From Branchiostoma floridae (taxonomy: Eukaryota > Chordata > Leptocardii > Amphioxiformes > Branchiostomatidae), in contig NC_049989.1 of assembly GCF_000003815.2 (NCBI RefSeq), forward strand, positions 66,351-130,350: DNA of 64,000 nt. The letters are read 5' to 3'. Position numbers and translations under genes: made by a program. Positions 38,101 to 42,890 of the stretch are shown one piece after another (the stretch's first letter is position 1; each line of letters begins with the position of its first letter). The notes under the pieces are model-generated. The model ran no database searches. It was not told the DNA's origin and was given only the letters and a program-made list of their open reading frames with translations.

Positions 38101-40354
38101 ACAAATATCATGGATGATGTTACAGCTACTCTGATTGTCGTGTGCTTGGGGCTTATGGGACTTTTCCTGTTCTTCACCATCTACATCATCACCATTCACG
38201 GCAAGAAGGGGAGACTGTCTCCAATGGCGAAGGCTTTCTTTCTCCACTACATGGCAAAGTACGTGTCACTCGTTACAATAAATTTTTTAGACTGAGGCCA
38301 GGTTGATTTGAATACATGGAAGACATCCTCTGGGAACCGCAAAACTGATGCGAGCGTGCGAATAAAAAAAGGTTGGCCAAAAATGTCTTTCTTGTGAAAT
38401 TAAAGTGGCAGGAAGATTTAACGCACAAAACGACCCAACGCACAGAGTATGGTATACCGAACTTTAGATTCTGCATTTTTTTGACATCTTCTTCTTTGGC
38501 CTTAGAATTGCCGTTGGCAATTTTGACATTAGTATACGTTTTCTGACATTTTTTTGCGAACAAAATCGGGCCAAACAAATCACAGCTTCATTAATTATGA
38601 TTGTCTTTTTAGTATTTTGTAGACCTTTCTTTCTGACCTTGATTGTATTCCTAAAAATGTGGATGCCGTTTCTTTTTATAGTTGTATTTTGTTCCACTTT
38701 GTTCTGTCAGACGATGTCACGGGTAGACATACCAACCATTCAATACCCCCCGACACTCCCCCTTATTTTGTGTTTAAAATGTAAACCTCATTGCTTCTTA
38801 ATTGTCCAAGCATAGCCTAGGCTGGGTTGCAGGGGTAGTAGTTGCCGTAAACAGTAAACCCGCGACCCAAGCTTGGCTTTGAGAATAGGCGCCGCCAAGC
38901 CTTTGTCTGCCTATTTCCCCTACACGTCTGGTGTAAGGGTCCTAGAAATTCCTGTACAAGCGCGAGTCCAGGTATGTAAGAAAAAAACAAGGACATTACA
39001 CGCCAAACCAGGAAAGTCATGTACACAGCCAGGACACAGAACATTTCACAGGTGTGTAAGTCCCTTGAAACACCTGGAAATTATTGATTTTGTGCAGTGT
39101 ACGTCATGTATTTCTTCAGTGTAGCTGCTTTATACGATATAGAGTATGGTTGTAAACGTTTATTTTCATTTTTGCAAACATCCGACAATTAATGTGCGCG
39201 CTGATGTTATCCCTATAATCAAATCATTATGGCCTAAGTAGACCTCATAAAATACATACTAAAACAGATACATTGAGATTTGTTTACATTTTTGTCTGTT
39301 TGTTTGATAGTTATACGCCATTATAAGGGGTTGCTTTCAGAAGCTATATGAAAAATCTATGAAATTCGTTTTATTCACGATATCAATTAATCACAAATTA
39401 GTGTCTTCACATTTCAGTTTCTTTCAAACAACACATATGATACTTTTCTAAACTAAACTTCTATTTATGTCGGTCAGAAGCATCCACGTGCACTCAAGGG
39501 GTGGGTATCGGTACAGAAAATCATGATCAGGTCCAGGTCCGGTTATGGTCAAGTTGGATCAGGTTCAGGTCTGGACGATATTCAAAACAATTGTCCAGTT
39601 CGCTGCAAAGAAATCCGTTTGCTTGAGTATCCGACTCCCACTGGCGTTTTAAAATCTACTTGACTGTGTGCACCGGTAAAAAAACGGATCTTCATGTAAA
39701 GAAGACTGTAGAAAATTCAAATTTGGTAGAAATGCCTACAAACTCTTTTTTAATTAGCTCTTGTAATTTTCTTCAACCGGCAAGCAGCAAAACCGTGTGA
39801 ACGCCTGCCCAAATAATCTGTTCATTTTTAATCGCTCCAAGATCCGTTACACTGATTTTTTTCAGGTCTTGCTTTTTTTCGGACCGGTCCAATACGAAAA
39901 ACCGGTTCTGTACCAGTATAGCGTAACCCCCCCTCCTCCTCATTCTCTTTCCTTCTTGCTGATGTTTATAAGGTTCCTGCTGCTCGGAGACCTCACAGAG
40001 AAGGAGGCTGCGAGCGAAGATGGAGAGGCCGGCCTGGCCATCAGGACGCTGGCCTATCGTGAGCGGACCGACCGCGACGTCCCTGTTGATGGCATGGCTG
40101 AGGTCGACGGGAAAAGCCAGCCTGCTCTTTCCGAGACAATCCGGCATCTGTCCGGACCGCTCACACGCATGGAGACCGCCATGTCTTCTGGCTTCAGGGA
40201 CCTGATCCGCATCATTGAGGAGCAGGCAATTAACGACGAACAGGAGAGTTCCGACTACACCCTGTTGGCCAGGGTCCTGGACAGGCTATGCCTTGTTCTG
40301 TACGTCATCAGCATTGCCGTGGCCGTGCCTATGACCATGCATCTGGGCACGTAA
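1771..40354 (+). CDS. Chimeric Cys-loop ligand-gated channel with YWTD-LDLa-FZ-kringle-CCP ectodomain (18-exon model)
   Basis: Proposed exons: 1771-1837, 4171-4425, 4842-5007, 5238-5359, 6079-6268, 7009-7097, 7716-7832, 8587-8839, 10576-10727, 11147-11368, 12537-12725, 34498-34625, 35819-35863, 36436-36545, 36821-37008, 37537-37854, 38126-38258, 39973-40354. All have AG/GT borders. Every split codon joins in frame, and the total is 3,126 nt (1,041 aa). Domain order: signal peptide (1-20), YWTD propeller (about 27-296), LDLa (297-335), Frizzled-like CRD (336-470), kringle (471-544), CCP (545-607), Cys-loop channel (608-1041) with four membrane helices. Seen: the domains, splice sites and phases. 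Known: Cys-loop subunits normally carry only a signal peptide before the ligand-binding domain. Inferred: the two halves are one transcript across a 21.8-kb intron. In support, the upstream half has no terminal exon and the channel half has no signal-peptide exon. The alternative is two adjacent genes with unseen exons. Confidence 0.72.
1838..4170. other. Intron 1: microsatellites, no coding signal
   Basis: Holds a CA/TA run at about 1888-1924, a (CA)n-rich tract at about 2885-2963 and otherwise unique AT-rich sequence. Open frames across the CA tract (poly-Thr/His or poly-Val/Cys) are artefacts of the repeat. Confidence 0.6.
4171..7097 (+). CDS. Exons 2-6: LDLR class B (YWTD) six-bladed propeller
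   Basis: Exons are 4171-4425, 4842-5007, 5238-5359, 6079-6268 and 7009-7097. Successive blades show the YWTD-type core: VYWFDTRDNVIKRA, IYWSVHDTHTISVA, VYWADGGHGIIHRATLDGS, LYYRDQQYGIYSSDLVG, IYWSSN, and a last strand ending FVDGLGSPWGIYITEAG. With the N-terminal FLLVTDNSGG strand this makes six blades, the usual number. The family (LDLR, LRP, nidogen) uses the propeller for protein ligands or for pH-dependent release. There is no EGF domain next to it, unlike in LDLR and LRP. All junction phases match. Intron 5 carries a MITE and a LINE 3' tail, and intron 6 carries LINE remnants. Confidence 0.88.
4508..4747. mobile_element. MITE with long inverted repeats, intron 2
   Basis: About 70 bp at each end is inverted: GACTTTACATCCGTACACAA...AGTCCTCTGATCCTTCTCAA on the left and the matching TTGAGAAGGATCAGAGGACT...GTGCACGGATGTATGGTC on the right. 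There is no coding capacity. Confidence 0.75.
5378..5860 (+). repeat. Dispersed repeat beginning ACCTCCATGAAATATCATGG
   Basis: The block ACCTCCATGAAATATCATGG, then ACTCAAGAACGGCT and GTGTGATGAAAGCTGGAA, recurs in the same order at about 63421-63600. It is non-coding and of unknown class. Confidence 0.6.
6340..6520. mobile_element. Hairpin MITE, intron 5
   Basis: Inverted ends CAGTGACTAGACTACATTTT...AGCTCACGTACCTC and GAGGTACGTGAGTTTACC...AAAATGTAGTCACTG enclose a second internal palindrome (ACCCAGTTCTCGC...GCGAGAACTGGGT). Confidence 0.75.
6880..6960 (+). mobile_element. LINE 3' tail remnant
   Basis: TTGCCATACATTGTACCCGT followed by GTTGCGCAATAAA and TTGAATTCAG repeats matches the 3' end of the LINE fragment at 17590-17666, which also ends in short repeats (TTGAC). 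It is a truncated retrotransposon end. Confidence 0.65.
7120..7440 (+). pseudogene. LINE ORF2 C-terminal zinc-binding remnant
   Basis: Conceptual translation shows CKQCTSNMVEDETHF followed by CSFYDH, a stop, then KELFEDATKF. This parallels the LCPTCKEGVEDEYHFMIECP segment at 17090-17170. It is the post-RT zinc-binding tail of a non-LTR retrotransposon, 5'-truncated and interrupted. Confidence 0.6.
7716..7832 (+). CDS. Exon 7: LDLR class A module
   Basis: A single 117-nt phase 1-1 exon encodes a textbook LDLa repeat. It has six cysteines in the usual order, a CILAWRRCD core, and the calcium-binding end DCPDGSDEEGC with the SDE acidic cluster. The acceptor is CCACACAG and the donor is GTAAGT. 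Symmetric phase-1 borders are typical of shufflable extracellular modules. LDLa repeats generally bind basic ligand surfaces in a calcium-dependent way; the ligand here is unknown. Confidence 0.92.
8587..10727 (+). CDS. Exons 8-9: Frizzled-like cysteine-rich domain
   Basis: Exons 8587-8839 and 10576-10727 are joined in phase 2 (TT|G, leucine). Frizzled CRD hallmarks: an initial CQPIP, LPNQLGQTTFEEIQ (compare the LPN.LGHTT.EEA signature), HPEFREF...FPRC (compare the CHPDLR.FLC...PxC region), and ACRSWCEEV with a following CDLFP. Some conserved cysteines of the family are absent (one near residue 10 and those normally flanking the HPEF segment), so the disulphide pattern is not canonical. In FZ, ROR and MuSK proteins this domain binds Wnt-type lipidated ligands or co-receptors. 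The missing cysteines make Wnt binding uncertain. FZ directly followed by kringle is the order seen in ROR receptors. Confidence 0.8.
9456..9572. mobile_element. Hairpin MITE, intron 8
   Basis: TAGCCTGGTATCCAGCCGTA and AGAGTCTCTTCTGTC on the left are inverted on the right (GACAGAAGAGACTC...TACGGCTCGATACCAGGCTA). About 117 bp, non-coding. Confidence 0.75.
10190..10415. repeat. Degenerate tandem repeat around AATCTCAAGATTTTT
   Basis: Variants of (A)ATCTCAAGATTTTT recur about every 25-40 bp upstream of the second FZ exon. Diverged; no function evident. Confidence 0.5.
11147..11368 (+). CDS. Exon 10: kringle domain
   Basis: A single exon, phase 1-1, reads CYHGNGMNYRG at its start and NNYCRNPTGHERPFC with DCDLIPC at its end. 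All six kringle cysteines and the YRG and NYCRNP signatures are present, so the fold should be intact. It begins immediately downstream of a (TA)n run that abuts the polypyrimidine tract. The preceding FZ exon leaves T, which joins TT to give phenylalanine. Kringles mediate protein or lysine-like ligand contacts; its ligand is unknown. Confidence 0.93.
11550..12492. mobile_element. TTAA-flanked piggyBac-like MITE
   Basis: The ends are CCCTATTCAGACGGGGG and the inverse GATCTGAATAGGG, flanked on both sides by TTAA (11546-11549 and 12493-12496). CCC ends with TTAA duplications are the piggyBac superfamily signature. There is no transposase. A second family member lies at 35960-36403. It fills most of the intron between the kringle and CCP exons. 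Confidence 0.75.
12537..12725 (+). CDS. Exon 11: Sushi/CCP module
   Basis: A phase 1-1 exon of 189 nt encodes GCWDMGPPTNG, then VGERVTYTCNEGYNL, VTCFEDGTW and KPSC: the four cysteines and the tryptophan of a CCP module. Its donor (GTAAGG) overlaps the end of a MITE. The next phase-compatible, domain-bearing exon on this strand is the first channel exon at 34498, where G|TG gives valine. The intervening intron would be 21.8 kb and holds the large inverted repeat. Confidence 0.9.
12820..12992 (+). repeat. Subterminal minisatellite, left arm
   Basis: About five copies of a roughly 36-bp unit around CAGGTCAGAGGTCACATATT. The mirror copies are at 33190-33370 in the right arm. Confidence 0.8.
13140..13625 (+). 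pseudogene. Bcl-2-like gene, left-arm copy
   Basis: The continuous frame from 13248 encodes a region with Bcl-2 family signatures: a BH1-like stretch (NCGRLVTAMSFA, where the family has N-W-G-R) and a BH2-like WLLRQRGWDGWL, followed by a moderately hydrophobic C-terminus that could be a tail anchor. Upstream (13140-13247) the homology to the right-arm copy continues, but a deletion of about 14 nt near 13195 shifts the frame, and the segment carrying the putative start codon is missing. This copy is therefore probably non-functional at its N-terminus. Bcl-2 proteins control mitochondrial permeability in apoptosis. The family assignment rests on BH1/BH2 spacing and is good but not proven. Confidence 0.68.
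13700..14345. repeat. Tandem units rich in the palindrome CTCCGGAG, left arm
   Basis: Four to five units of about 160 bp contain GTAAGTATATTTGT, CATCTATATGTACATGCAGT, TTGCTTTGGAGTAG and two or more TGCTCCGGAGTAAAAA motifs each. The right arm (32210-32365) retains only one unit, so the array expanded or contracted after the arms formed. Confidence 0.8.
16102..16201. other. Assembly gap (100 N)
   Basis: Exactly 100 undetermined bases between the endonuclease and RT portions of the LINE. The length is probably a placeholder. Confidence 0.98.
17005..17667 (+). mobile_element. 5'-truncated LINE fragment nested in the CR1-like LINE
   Basis: Plus strand. A frame with LRIAAHRLQIEKGRHNNVPA and LCPTCKEGVEDEYHFMIECP is the zinc-binding tail that follows RT in this LINE type. 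A 3' UTR follows, containing CATACATTGTACCCGTTC and AATAAACTTTGAC and ending in TTGAC repeats at 17651-17666. It interrupts the endonuclease region of the surrounding minus-strand LINE, so it is the younger insertion. Related tails are at 6880 and 7120. Confidence 0.78.
19259..19793 (-). pseudogene. C2H2 zinc-finger gene at the centre of the palindrome
   Basis: The reading frame starts MPDVCKVCDREFDRAFNLER and contains one classic C2H2 finger (C-x2-C-x12-H-x4-H). It continues through a Ser/Asp/Glu-rich acidic region and ends in a conserved-looking tail (WTLYRDWTIALPHQPGDVP). A single in-frame TAA at 19502-19504 interrupts it, and the frame is otherwise open to a natural stop at 19259. Upstream codons to 19864 are open, but MPDVC is the more plausible start. 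It may be a DNA-binding regulator belonging to the palindromic element, or a captured host gene. A partial inverted copy lies at 19982-20138. Confidence 0.6.
19982..20140 (+). pseudogene. Inverted partial copy of the zinc-finger gene
   Basis: Mirror image of 19278-19440, carrying the 3' coding part (homologous to the YHSGDEEEWTLYRDW...VIKQTKRA segment) with a short internal deletion. It is interrupted after GCAAAACGTT by the Ngaro element. The interrupted sequence resumes after that element as TTATCT...AATAGTT (27755 on), matching the other copy. Confidence 0.75.
20141..20410. repeat. Ngaro copy 1, A1 split direct repeat
   Basis: About 270 bp, beginning TTTTTTCCTCGGGGAAAAAC. It is repeated essentially identically at 26242-26511 (A2). 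Near identity of the copies points to recent insertion. Confidence 0.92.
20512..21306. repeat. 98-bp tandem array inside Ngaro copy 1
   Basis: Roughly eight copies of a 98-bp unit containing GGTGCACACAGCACAGAATT and CAACATGTTAACTGTGTAAC, between the recombinase 3' end and A1. The short Cys-rich open frames across it repeat with the same period and are artefacts. Confidence 0.93.
21328..22202 (-). CDS. Tyrosine recombinase (Ngaro copy 1)
   Basis: Catalyses integration and excision of the element's circular DNA. Visible catalytic motifs: the first arginine in AMTRISEI, the box HSFRIGAATHAAQQGV, LGRWSS and the nucleophile region YVTYVRP at the very C-terminus. A methionine occurs at 22140, but homology to the second element (LAPSTLRAYRLAW) extends upstream of it, overlapping the end of the RT frame in a different frame. 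A frameshift, reinitiation or non-AUG start is therefore implied. The protein is about 290 residues, as expected for this class. Confidence 0.9.
22212..24068 (-). CDS. Reverse transcriptase-RNase H (Ngaro copy 1)
   Basis: Copies element RNA into DNA. The RT core starts with NLFLSPLYAVPKKTPGKFRL, includes KTDIQAAFRLIPVHP and LPMGLSTSCAIFE, and has a catalytic LDDF box (HILDDFLFAN) in place of YxDD. RNase H follows, with LYTDAAASLGYGA, LHTDNEALVHI and VHIPGKDNNMADCLSRL. The frame is complete (618 codons open), and its 5' end overlaps the gag frame by about 230 nt in another frame, suggesting translation by frameshifting. No integrase or protease is present, as is typical of the group. Confidence 0.93.
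   Translation of the reverse strand: MPAPSLRRRLPAHRPLDNPHPHLPVLETSPEAIVFHSIAKMENACERIVPSLTPAPTAVWPTKPTSAPNDPSPTNTRIVAAKSCNVVNSTSHLPTPVRANVLNRYLFGYPDKDKQYLCYGFSEGFPLEYFGPRVPHPSLPIKVKDSHHPAISEKLQQEIQAMRVAGPFPLPPFPNLFLSPLYAVPKKTPGKFRLIHDLSSPKGISINDGIPPELSTVSYSSIDTAIKHIKTLGRGCYLAKTDIQAAFRLIPVHPNDYHLLGFRFNNEFYYDRCLPMGLSTSCAIFESFSTALEWIARTKLQIPFPTHILDDFLFANLSYILCHRDLTAFSDMCIDVGIPLADDKTFAPNTVMSFLGIELDTIVMEARLPADKLQKTIDLLSSFLSKSLATLKEIQSLVGLLNHVCQVVLPGRAFLRRLIDLTKFHSCPSTRIPISSHVKQDLRMWHTFLLSFNGKSFFLDDSFTSDSTLHLYTDAAASLGYGAVFRTSWLFGAWPRELHGENITILEFYPIVLSLHVWGRMWENKRILLHTDNEALVHIINRQTSKNQAIMPLLRRFVLICLQHNIFCRAVHIPGKDNNMADCLSRLQIPRFRRTFPQMDNRPIPVPPHLQPPALIKP
23839..25032 (-). CDS. Gag-like protein (Ngaro copy 1)
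   Basis: Starts MPPKRKTTETTPKAPKQPRK, a basic N-terminus; more upstream codons are open but this start matches the second element. A long Thr/Pro/Val-rich low-complexity region is followed by a conserved region (LPLDSGVSAPLKEKIWADKY) and a C-terminal zinc-binding pair, YCFPFHRQNGKCLRADCPFTH and CPYCRMAHKAYLC. It presumably packages the RNA. The equivalent protein in the second element has the same layout. Confidence 0.85.
   Translation of the reverse strand: MPPKRKTTETTPKAPKQPRKNNPRNTRKQPPRRTTTTVVPAVTTTPAPVVTTSPVVTTTPTPHVVVTSTTSTSTLPTPALIDAAKTTTPPAVTSTTPISSVVTAALSVPPAITSTTQTVPAVVSALALPPANLDPRQNALAAAILGNPSHSSLLNPTATTSFLPAGQGLAASTTNPSIHLPLDSGVSAPLKEKIWADKYIEIRQLLPNQNLTPQYTVSLSDVDAAPILTLASRQGQNKTHLTLDQWTEAFLVLHYVYIQRHPTATSALVSYQHLIRTMASRGANWLRYDEAFRTYRQSSPHTPWNSPHLQLYIDALTTPFQVARPQPASQAARTPPSRQSTSTSTRPRDIPRGYCFPFHRQNGKCLRADCPFTHTCPYCRMAHKAYLCPKRPVSNQH
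25395..25752. repeat. 61-64-bp tandem array upstream of gag in Ngaro copy 1
   Basis: About six units containing GAGCGTAACATATGTACAAT and GTAGACAGAGCATAATG, between gag and B1. It lies in the likely 5' leader of the gag transcript. Confidence 0.9.
26000..26511. repeat. Ngaro copy 1, B1-A2 junction
   Basis: B1 (26000-26241, beginning GTCTTTGTGACTTCTATACC) abuts A2 (26242-26511) directly. B2 recurs at 27513-27754. The B1/A2 junction is the expected circle-junction sequence of the replication cycle. Confidence 0.92.
26439..27206 (-). CDS. SGNH/GDSL-type hydrolase (Ngaro copy 1)
   Basis: Start chosen at MEQTTRIAITGHSFIRRLDH, where homology to the second element begins. Block I is GHSFIRRL, with serine as nucleophile. 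The block with the oxyanion Asn is LDLAHNDICL, and the Asp-His pair is in DSLHLSDYG. SGNH-type frames are known in some Ngaro elements and in some LINEs; their role is unknown (lipid or acetyl-ester hydrolysis has been proposed). The 3' end of the frame runs into the A2 repeat. It sits between A2 and B2, apart from the other genes, so it needs its own promoter or a circular intermediate to be transcribed with them. Confidence 0.85.
   Translation of the reverse strand: MEQTTRIAITGHSFIRRLDHFIRRRCSTAHGRVISPTFWLENVDISFHGVPGCTIARYYQTILPILRHSNPHIVYLDLAHNDICLRNQSPDQVAHDLVSLAWTIACIPSVRVVIVAEPLWRLKSPNYLPDFHDRLRVFRTILRPIIDSTPSVTRWYHSRLWQKNKDYFAADSLHLSDYGNLYYYKSIRGALIPHLPAQALATVSDYFQLHFVVRISASIWRFCFLLTVSELFGGLDPYVIIFEPLQSQFPFVNGL
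28560..29870. repeat. 115-bp satellite-like tandem array
   Basis: About eleven copies with period 114-115 bp, each containing AATCCGCGCAGTTTAAGCGA, GGGGAGACCTCCCCCGTTTA and GAAATGTTGCGTATTTCTG. The GGGGAGACCTCCCC block is itself palindromic. Confidence 0.93.
30821..31006 (+). other. Small Cys-rich open frame, unassigned
   Basis: A 61-codon frame with spaced cysteines (ELCMCALCNLRRD, VDCCTELRNRCDCFNC). The pattern is reminiscent of zinc-binding or P2X7-tail-like domains found in some transposons, but similarity is too weak to name. It sits between the two tandem arrays and may be the remnant of a transposon-encoded protein, or chance. Confidence 0.25.
31085..31905. repeat. 141-bp tandem array
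   Basis: About six copies with period about 141 bp, containing CACACGTATATGAGACGTAA, GGCTTTAGATCAAATAAACG and TTTAAACATGTCTTAAGGGC. Confidence 0.93.
32462..32961 (-). pseudogene. Bcl-2-like gene, right-arm copy
   Basis: Mirror copy of the gene at 13140-13625. It keeps an ATG (MDALKAQTTDVFRQLL) and a canonical BH1 core, NWGRLVTAMSFAVDV. About 115 codons in, a one-base deletion relative to the left copy creates a TGA (near 32604) right after ELAT. The BH2-like segment and C-terminus persist only out of frame and contain a further stop. Left and right copies are thus broken at opposite ends. I did not reconstruct an intact form. Confidence 0.68.
33896..34136. mobile_element. MITE in intron 11
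   Basis: Ends ATACCCCTGTCACAT and ATGTGACATGGGTAT are inverted. Internal arms containing CGATTGGACGACGAT and CGATACGCCCGAAGATCG add to a loose hairpin. Non-coding. Confidence 0.65.
34498..37008 (+). CDS. Exons 12-15: Cys-loop receptor ligand-binding domain
   Basis: Exons are 34498-34625, 35819-35863, 36436-36545 and 36821-37008. The N-terminus (KLEEDLLNGY, then VFNGTVEEVIDL) matches the start of nicotinic-type domains. The next exon begins DEKKERLVASLVIDF, followed by TWRDSRLEWKPKYFGN (compare W.D.RL.W.P..Y.G) and SSIWTPTFTL. The Cys-loop itself is CITHPFFFPADTMEC, residues 736-750, with exactly 13 residues between the cysteines. Exon sizes of 45 and 110 nt equal exons 3 and 4 of vertebrate nicotinic receptor genes. 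The acidic residue normally following IW.P is missing, which hints at a changed agonist site. There is no signal-peptide exon just upstream. Confidence 0.92.
34626..35818. other. Intron 12 with a probable mobile-element fragment
   Basis: On the minus strand, 35437-35222 encodes a short protein-like segment (YLSVDQYALLCTATTKLQ, DELSELLSQVEG-like), and 35161-34950 encodes FVDSFTQPENNHEITRDGQT followed by RSRPKLESIKIPAWSAANA. The GC-rich composition differs from the surrounding intron. It looks like a decayed retroelement or captured coding piece in several frames. I cannot name the family, and no channel exon is missing here. Confidence 0.35.
35960..36403. mobile_element. TTAA-flanked piggyBac-like MITE, second copy
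   Basis: Ends CCTTATTCAGACCGGG and GGTCTGAATAGGG, flanked by TTAA at 35956-35959 and 36404-36407. Internal similarity to 11550-12492 (for example CGCTAGAGCCACCAAAT). It ends about 30 bp upstream of channel exon 14. Confidence 0.75.
36555..36760. repeat. (TG)n-rich microsatellite in the intron after exon 14
   Basis: Interrupted GTGTGTGTG runs. The His/Thr- and Val/Cys-rich open frames over it are spurious. Confidence 0.85.
37537..40354 (+). CDS. Exons 16-18: Cys-loop channel membrane domain M1-M4
   Basis: Exons are 37537-37854, 38126-38258 and 39973-40354 (stop included). M1 is around residues 810-833. M2 is around 839-860, with 0' Arg, 2' Ser, 6' Thr, 9' Leu and 20' Glu; Asp at -1' and Glu at 20' form acidic rings, so cation selectivity is inferred. 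M3 lies in the exon at 38126. A cytoplasmic loop of roughly 100 residues follows, and M4 (LVLYVISIAVAVPM) is just before the C-terminus. The vicinal CysCys pair of loop C in alpha-type nicotinic subunits is absent (only an isolated cysteine in KEACF), so this is not a classical acetylcholine-binding alpha subunit. It resembles invertebrate nicotinic-like channels. Confidence 0.92.
38259..39972. other. Intron 17, no coding signal
   Basis: Contains half of the GGCC-ended MITE family (about 39180-39240) and a GGTCCAGGTCC-type repeat (about 39500-39600) related to 5945-6045. I see nothing else. Confidence 0.5.
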
Positions 40355-40989
40355 AAATAGCGTTCAAACTTAAGGGCTCTGTGGATACGCCTGAGTACAG
40401 CCACTGCCTAACTGTATTATGATTATAGAAAAAAAACAAAACATGTTTTTGCTGACCAGTGTTTTTTTTTTTTAATTTCTTCTTCCTCTTCTGTCAGGAA
40501 CCAATCATAGCTTAGAACCGTTGTGAACCAATTAGAGCTCAGATCTGCATCAGCATTTTTTACTTGCACACAATATTATAAAGCGAGCCTAATGGTATTG
40601 TACAATAATTTTACTGACCTGGTCCAAAATCAAGTAGATGTAGAGTGGCTCTTTTGTTACTCGCACACAATGCTATAGGCCCTGGGCGAGCCTAATTGCA
40701 CAGTATACTATGCGAGTAGTTTGCAAAAAGCTACTTATACAGGGGAAACATTCTGTATTTTCGCAAAAAAGGTTGTCTTTATTACTAGCTGTTATTCTTT
40801 TACTTCAGCTTTGAATGATCCATATGTATGGCCAGAGCTGCCGAACATTTACAAAGGGTTAGTCCTTTAAGAACCAATACAGGTAAAGTAAAATACACAT
40901 TCGATTGAAGTCTTTAAAATAAGCAATAATGTGAAAGCGTGTAAACCTATGGAGCGTATAATACAGACCAGATGTTGTATCATTCTCCT

Positions 40990-41247
40990 ACGCAGAGACA
41001 TCCAACGGCGCCTCTAGTCTGTACTCTGCTATCTCAACCGTCACCATCAGTTCCCGACCGCCCTGCTTATAAACATTTATGAGCTTACCCTTATATATGC
41101 GAAAACCCTTTTGAAAACTGTATTCTCTGATTGGCTGACTGCTGGTTTGTGACGACGCCCACAGGAACTGATGGTGACAGTTGAGATAGCAGAGTACAGA
41201 CAAGAGGCGGTTTGCTGCCGCCGTTGGATGTCTCTGCGTGATGTTGT
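40990..41247. mobile_element. MITE with about 75-bp TIRs
   Basis: GAGACATCCAACGGCG...GTACTCTGCTATCTCAAC at the left is inverted at the right (GTTGAGATAGCAGAGTAC...CGCCGTTGGATGTCTC). Non-coding. Confidence 0.8.
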
Positions 41248-41860
41248 ATTTTATTTTGGTACTCAGTGTAAGTTTGGAAAATCCTTGAAGTCAATTTTAT
41301 AACCAATTCTCCGTACTCTATTGCATTGGCTAACAATAGTCAGGAAATGAAAATGCAACATCATACGAACTCATCAAAAAGCTGCCATCATGTTACATAC
41401 CGCAAGGGCGCATTTCAAATTCGATCTGTACCAGTAGAAATGATGGCGCTACGTACAGTGTAAATTTTATTTGTAGTAAATATCGTAAATGTGAAATCTC
41501 AAGGTCAATGATATAACGATTTTGTTATCCAATATTTTTGGTGTTTCTACAAAACATCTGCTATAAGAATCTATACGTTTTAACTTATTATTCATCTACT
41601 TGTTAGCATGTATCTATTAGTAAGTAGAAAGTGCATGCAGCCTTAAGGCGTTTTTCGTGTGACCTGGGGCAAGACCCCAAACATAGATAGTGACCAAAAA
41701 AGAGTGAACTTCATGTAAATATCCTGCTTCTCAAGTATGAGTGTGGAGAGGCTAGAAAACTGCGTATTTTATCTTTAAACTCTTGTCTCATCCATATATT
41801 CTATCACTTCACAAATAGACATTGTTAACTTCAAAGGTAATCTGTGTTGGCAGAAGTCAT

Positions 41861-42167
41861 TGTTGAACTAGTTTAACTGTAATATCCAACACAAAAATTG
41901 GACTCACCCAAATTTTTGACTGGCCAGCACCACCAGTCTTTGTCAAGGAATGAACAATCCACTGATGTCGTGACGTCAGGTTATGCAGATAGAACACGTG
42001 ACTTAGTAATCAGTGGATCATAGGTTGCAGGAATTCTATGGCACCCACCGTCTCTGTTCAGGGATGGTTGTAAAGCTCTGATGTAGACGGTGGGCGCCAT
42101 AGACTTCAGTCGAAAATTTGAGTGACTCCATTTTATGTGTTGGATATTACAGTTAAACTAGTTCAAT
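41861..42167. mobile_element. MITE with about 35-bp TIRs
   Basis: TTGAACTAGTTTAACTGTAA plus TATCCAACACA at the left and the inverse TTACAGTTAAACTAGTTCAA at the right. Confidence 0.8.
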
Positions 42168-42497
42168 AATAGACATTGTTGTTGCGAGACATTATGTAAA
42201 GAAGCTGTGTTAACATACCCAAAACACAACCCTGTAGCACAAGACTGTGACGGGTTTACTTACTTAGATATGCTATTACAAAAATAAAGGGTTAGACTTG
42301 CTAACAAAGATCAACAGATAACATCTACCTATTAGTATTACATGTAACCTACTATTTGTTGATCTTTACGTTCATTTGTTAGAACTTGAGTTCTATTACA
42401 TTATAATTATTACATGCATGACCGGAGAAGGTGGTATATAGATCCCATTCCTTGCAGCAACAATATTGTAAGTCAAAGACACCACAGACGTCCCCAT

Positions 42498-42598
42498 AGG
42501 CCATTTTGATTTGACTATATGGATGACATCGATTTACGTATGGTGGAAAATTGATGCGTGCGGAGAGTCATCCATATAATCAACGCAACATGGCCTTA
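42498..42598. mobile_element. Short MITE of the AAGGCCAT family
   Basis: GGCCATTTTGATTTGACTAT...GATGACATCG and the inverse GTCATCCATATAATCAACGC...TGGCC, only about 100 bp. Same family as 241-594. Confidence 0.7.
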
Positions 42599-42789
42599 CC
42601 TGATGAAATCGACAAAACTCCGTCGAACACATATTACACATTGTGTGTGTACATATCTCTGATTTTAAACGTGCATGCTTACCATTCTTGTTTGCAATGA
42701 ATTAAAACTTTAAAAAGTGTAAGTTTTGTATTAAACGTGTGCAAAAATTGGGTGTCTGTTATTTCTGCGTTTCATGTTTTAGTATAAGA

Positions 42790-42844
<55 letters not shown>

Positions 42845-42890
42845 CGTGTGTGTGCGTGCGTGCGTGTGTGTGTGTGTTTGTGTGTGTGTT
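42790..42890. repeat. (TG)n microsatellite
   Basis: A nearly uninterrupted TG dinucleotide run, then TGCG/TGTT variants. Confidence 0.95.

Noticed and set aside
34498-40354. Stand-alone nicotinic receptor gene
   Set aside because: No signal-peptide exon or start codon in frame was found upstream of 34498, and the acceptor phase matches the CCP exon exactly. Kept as an alternative only.
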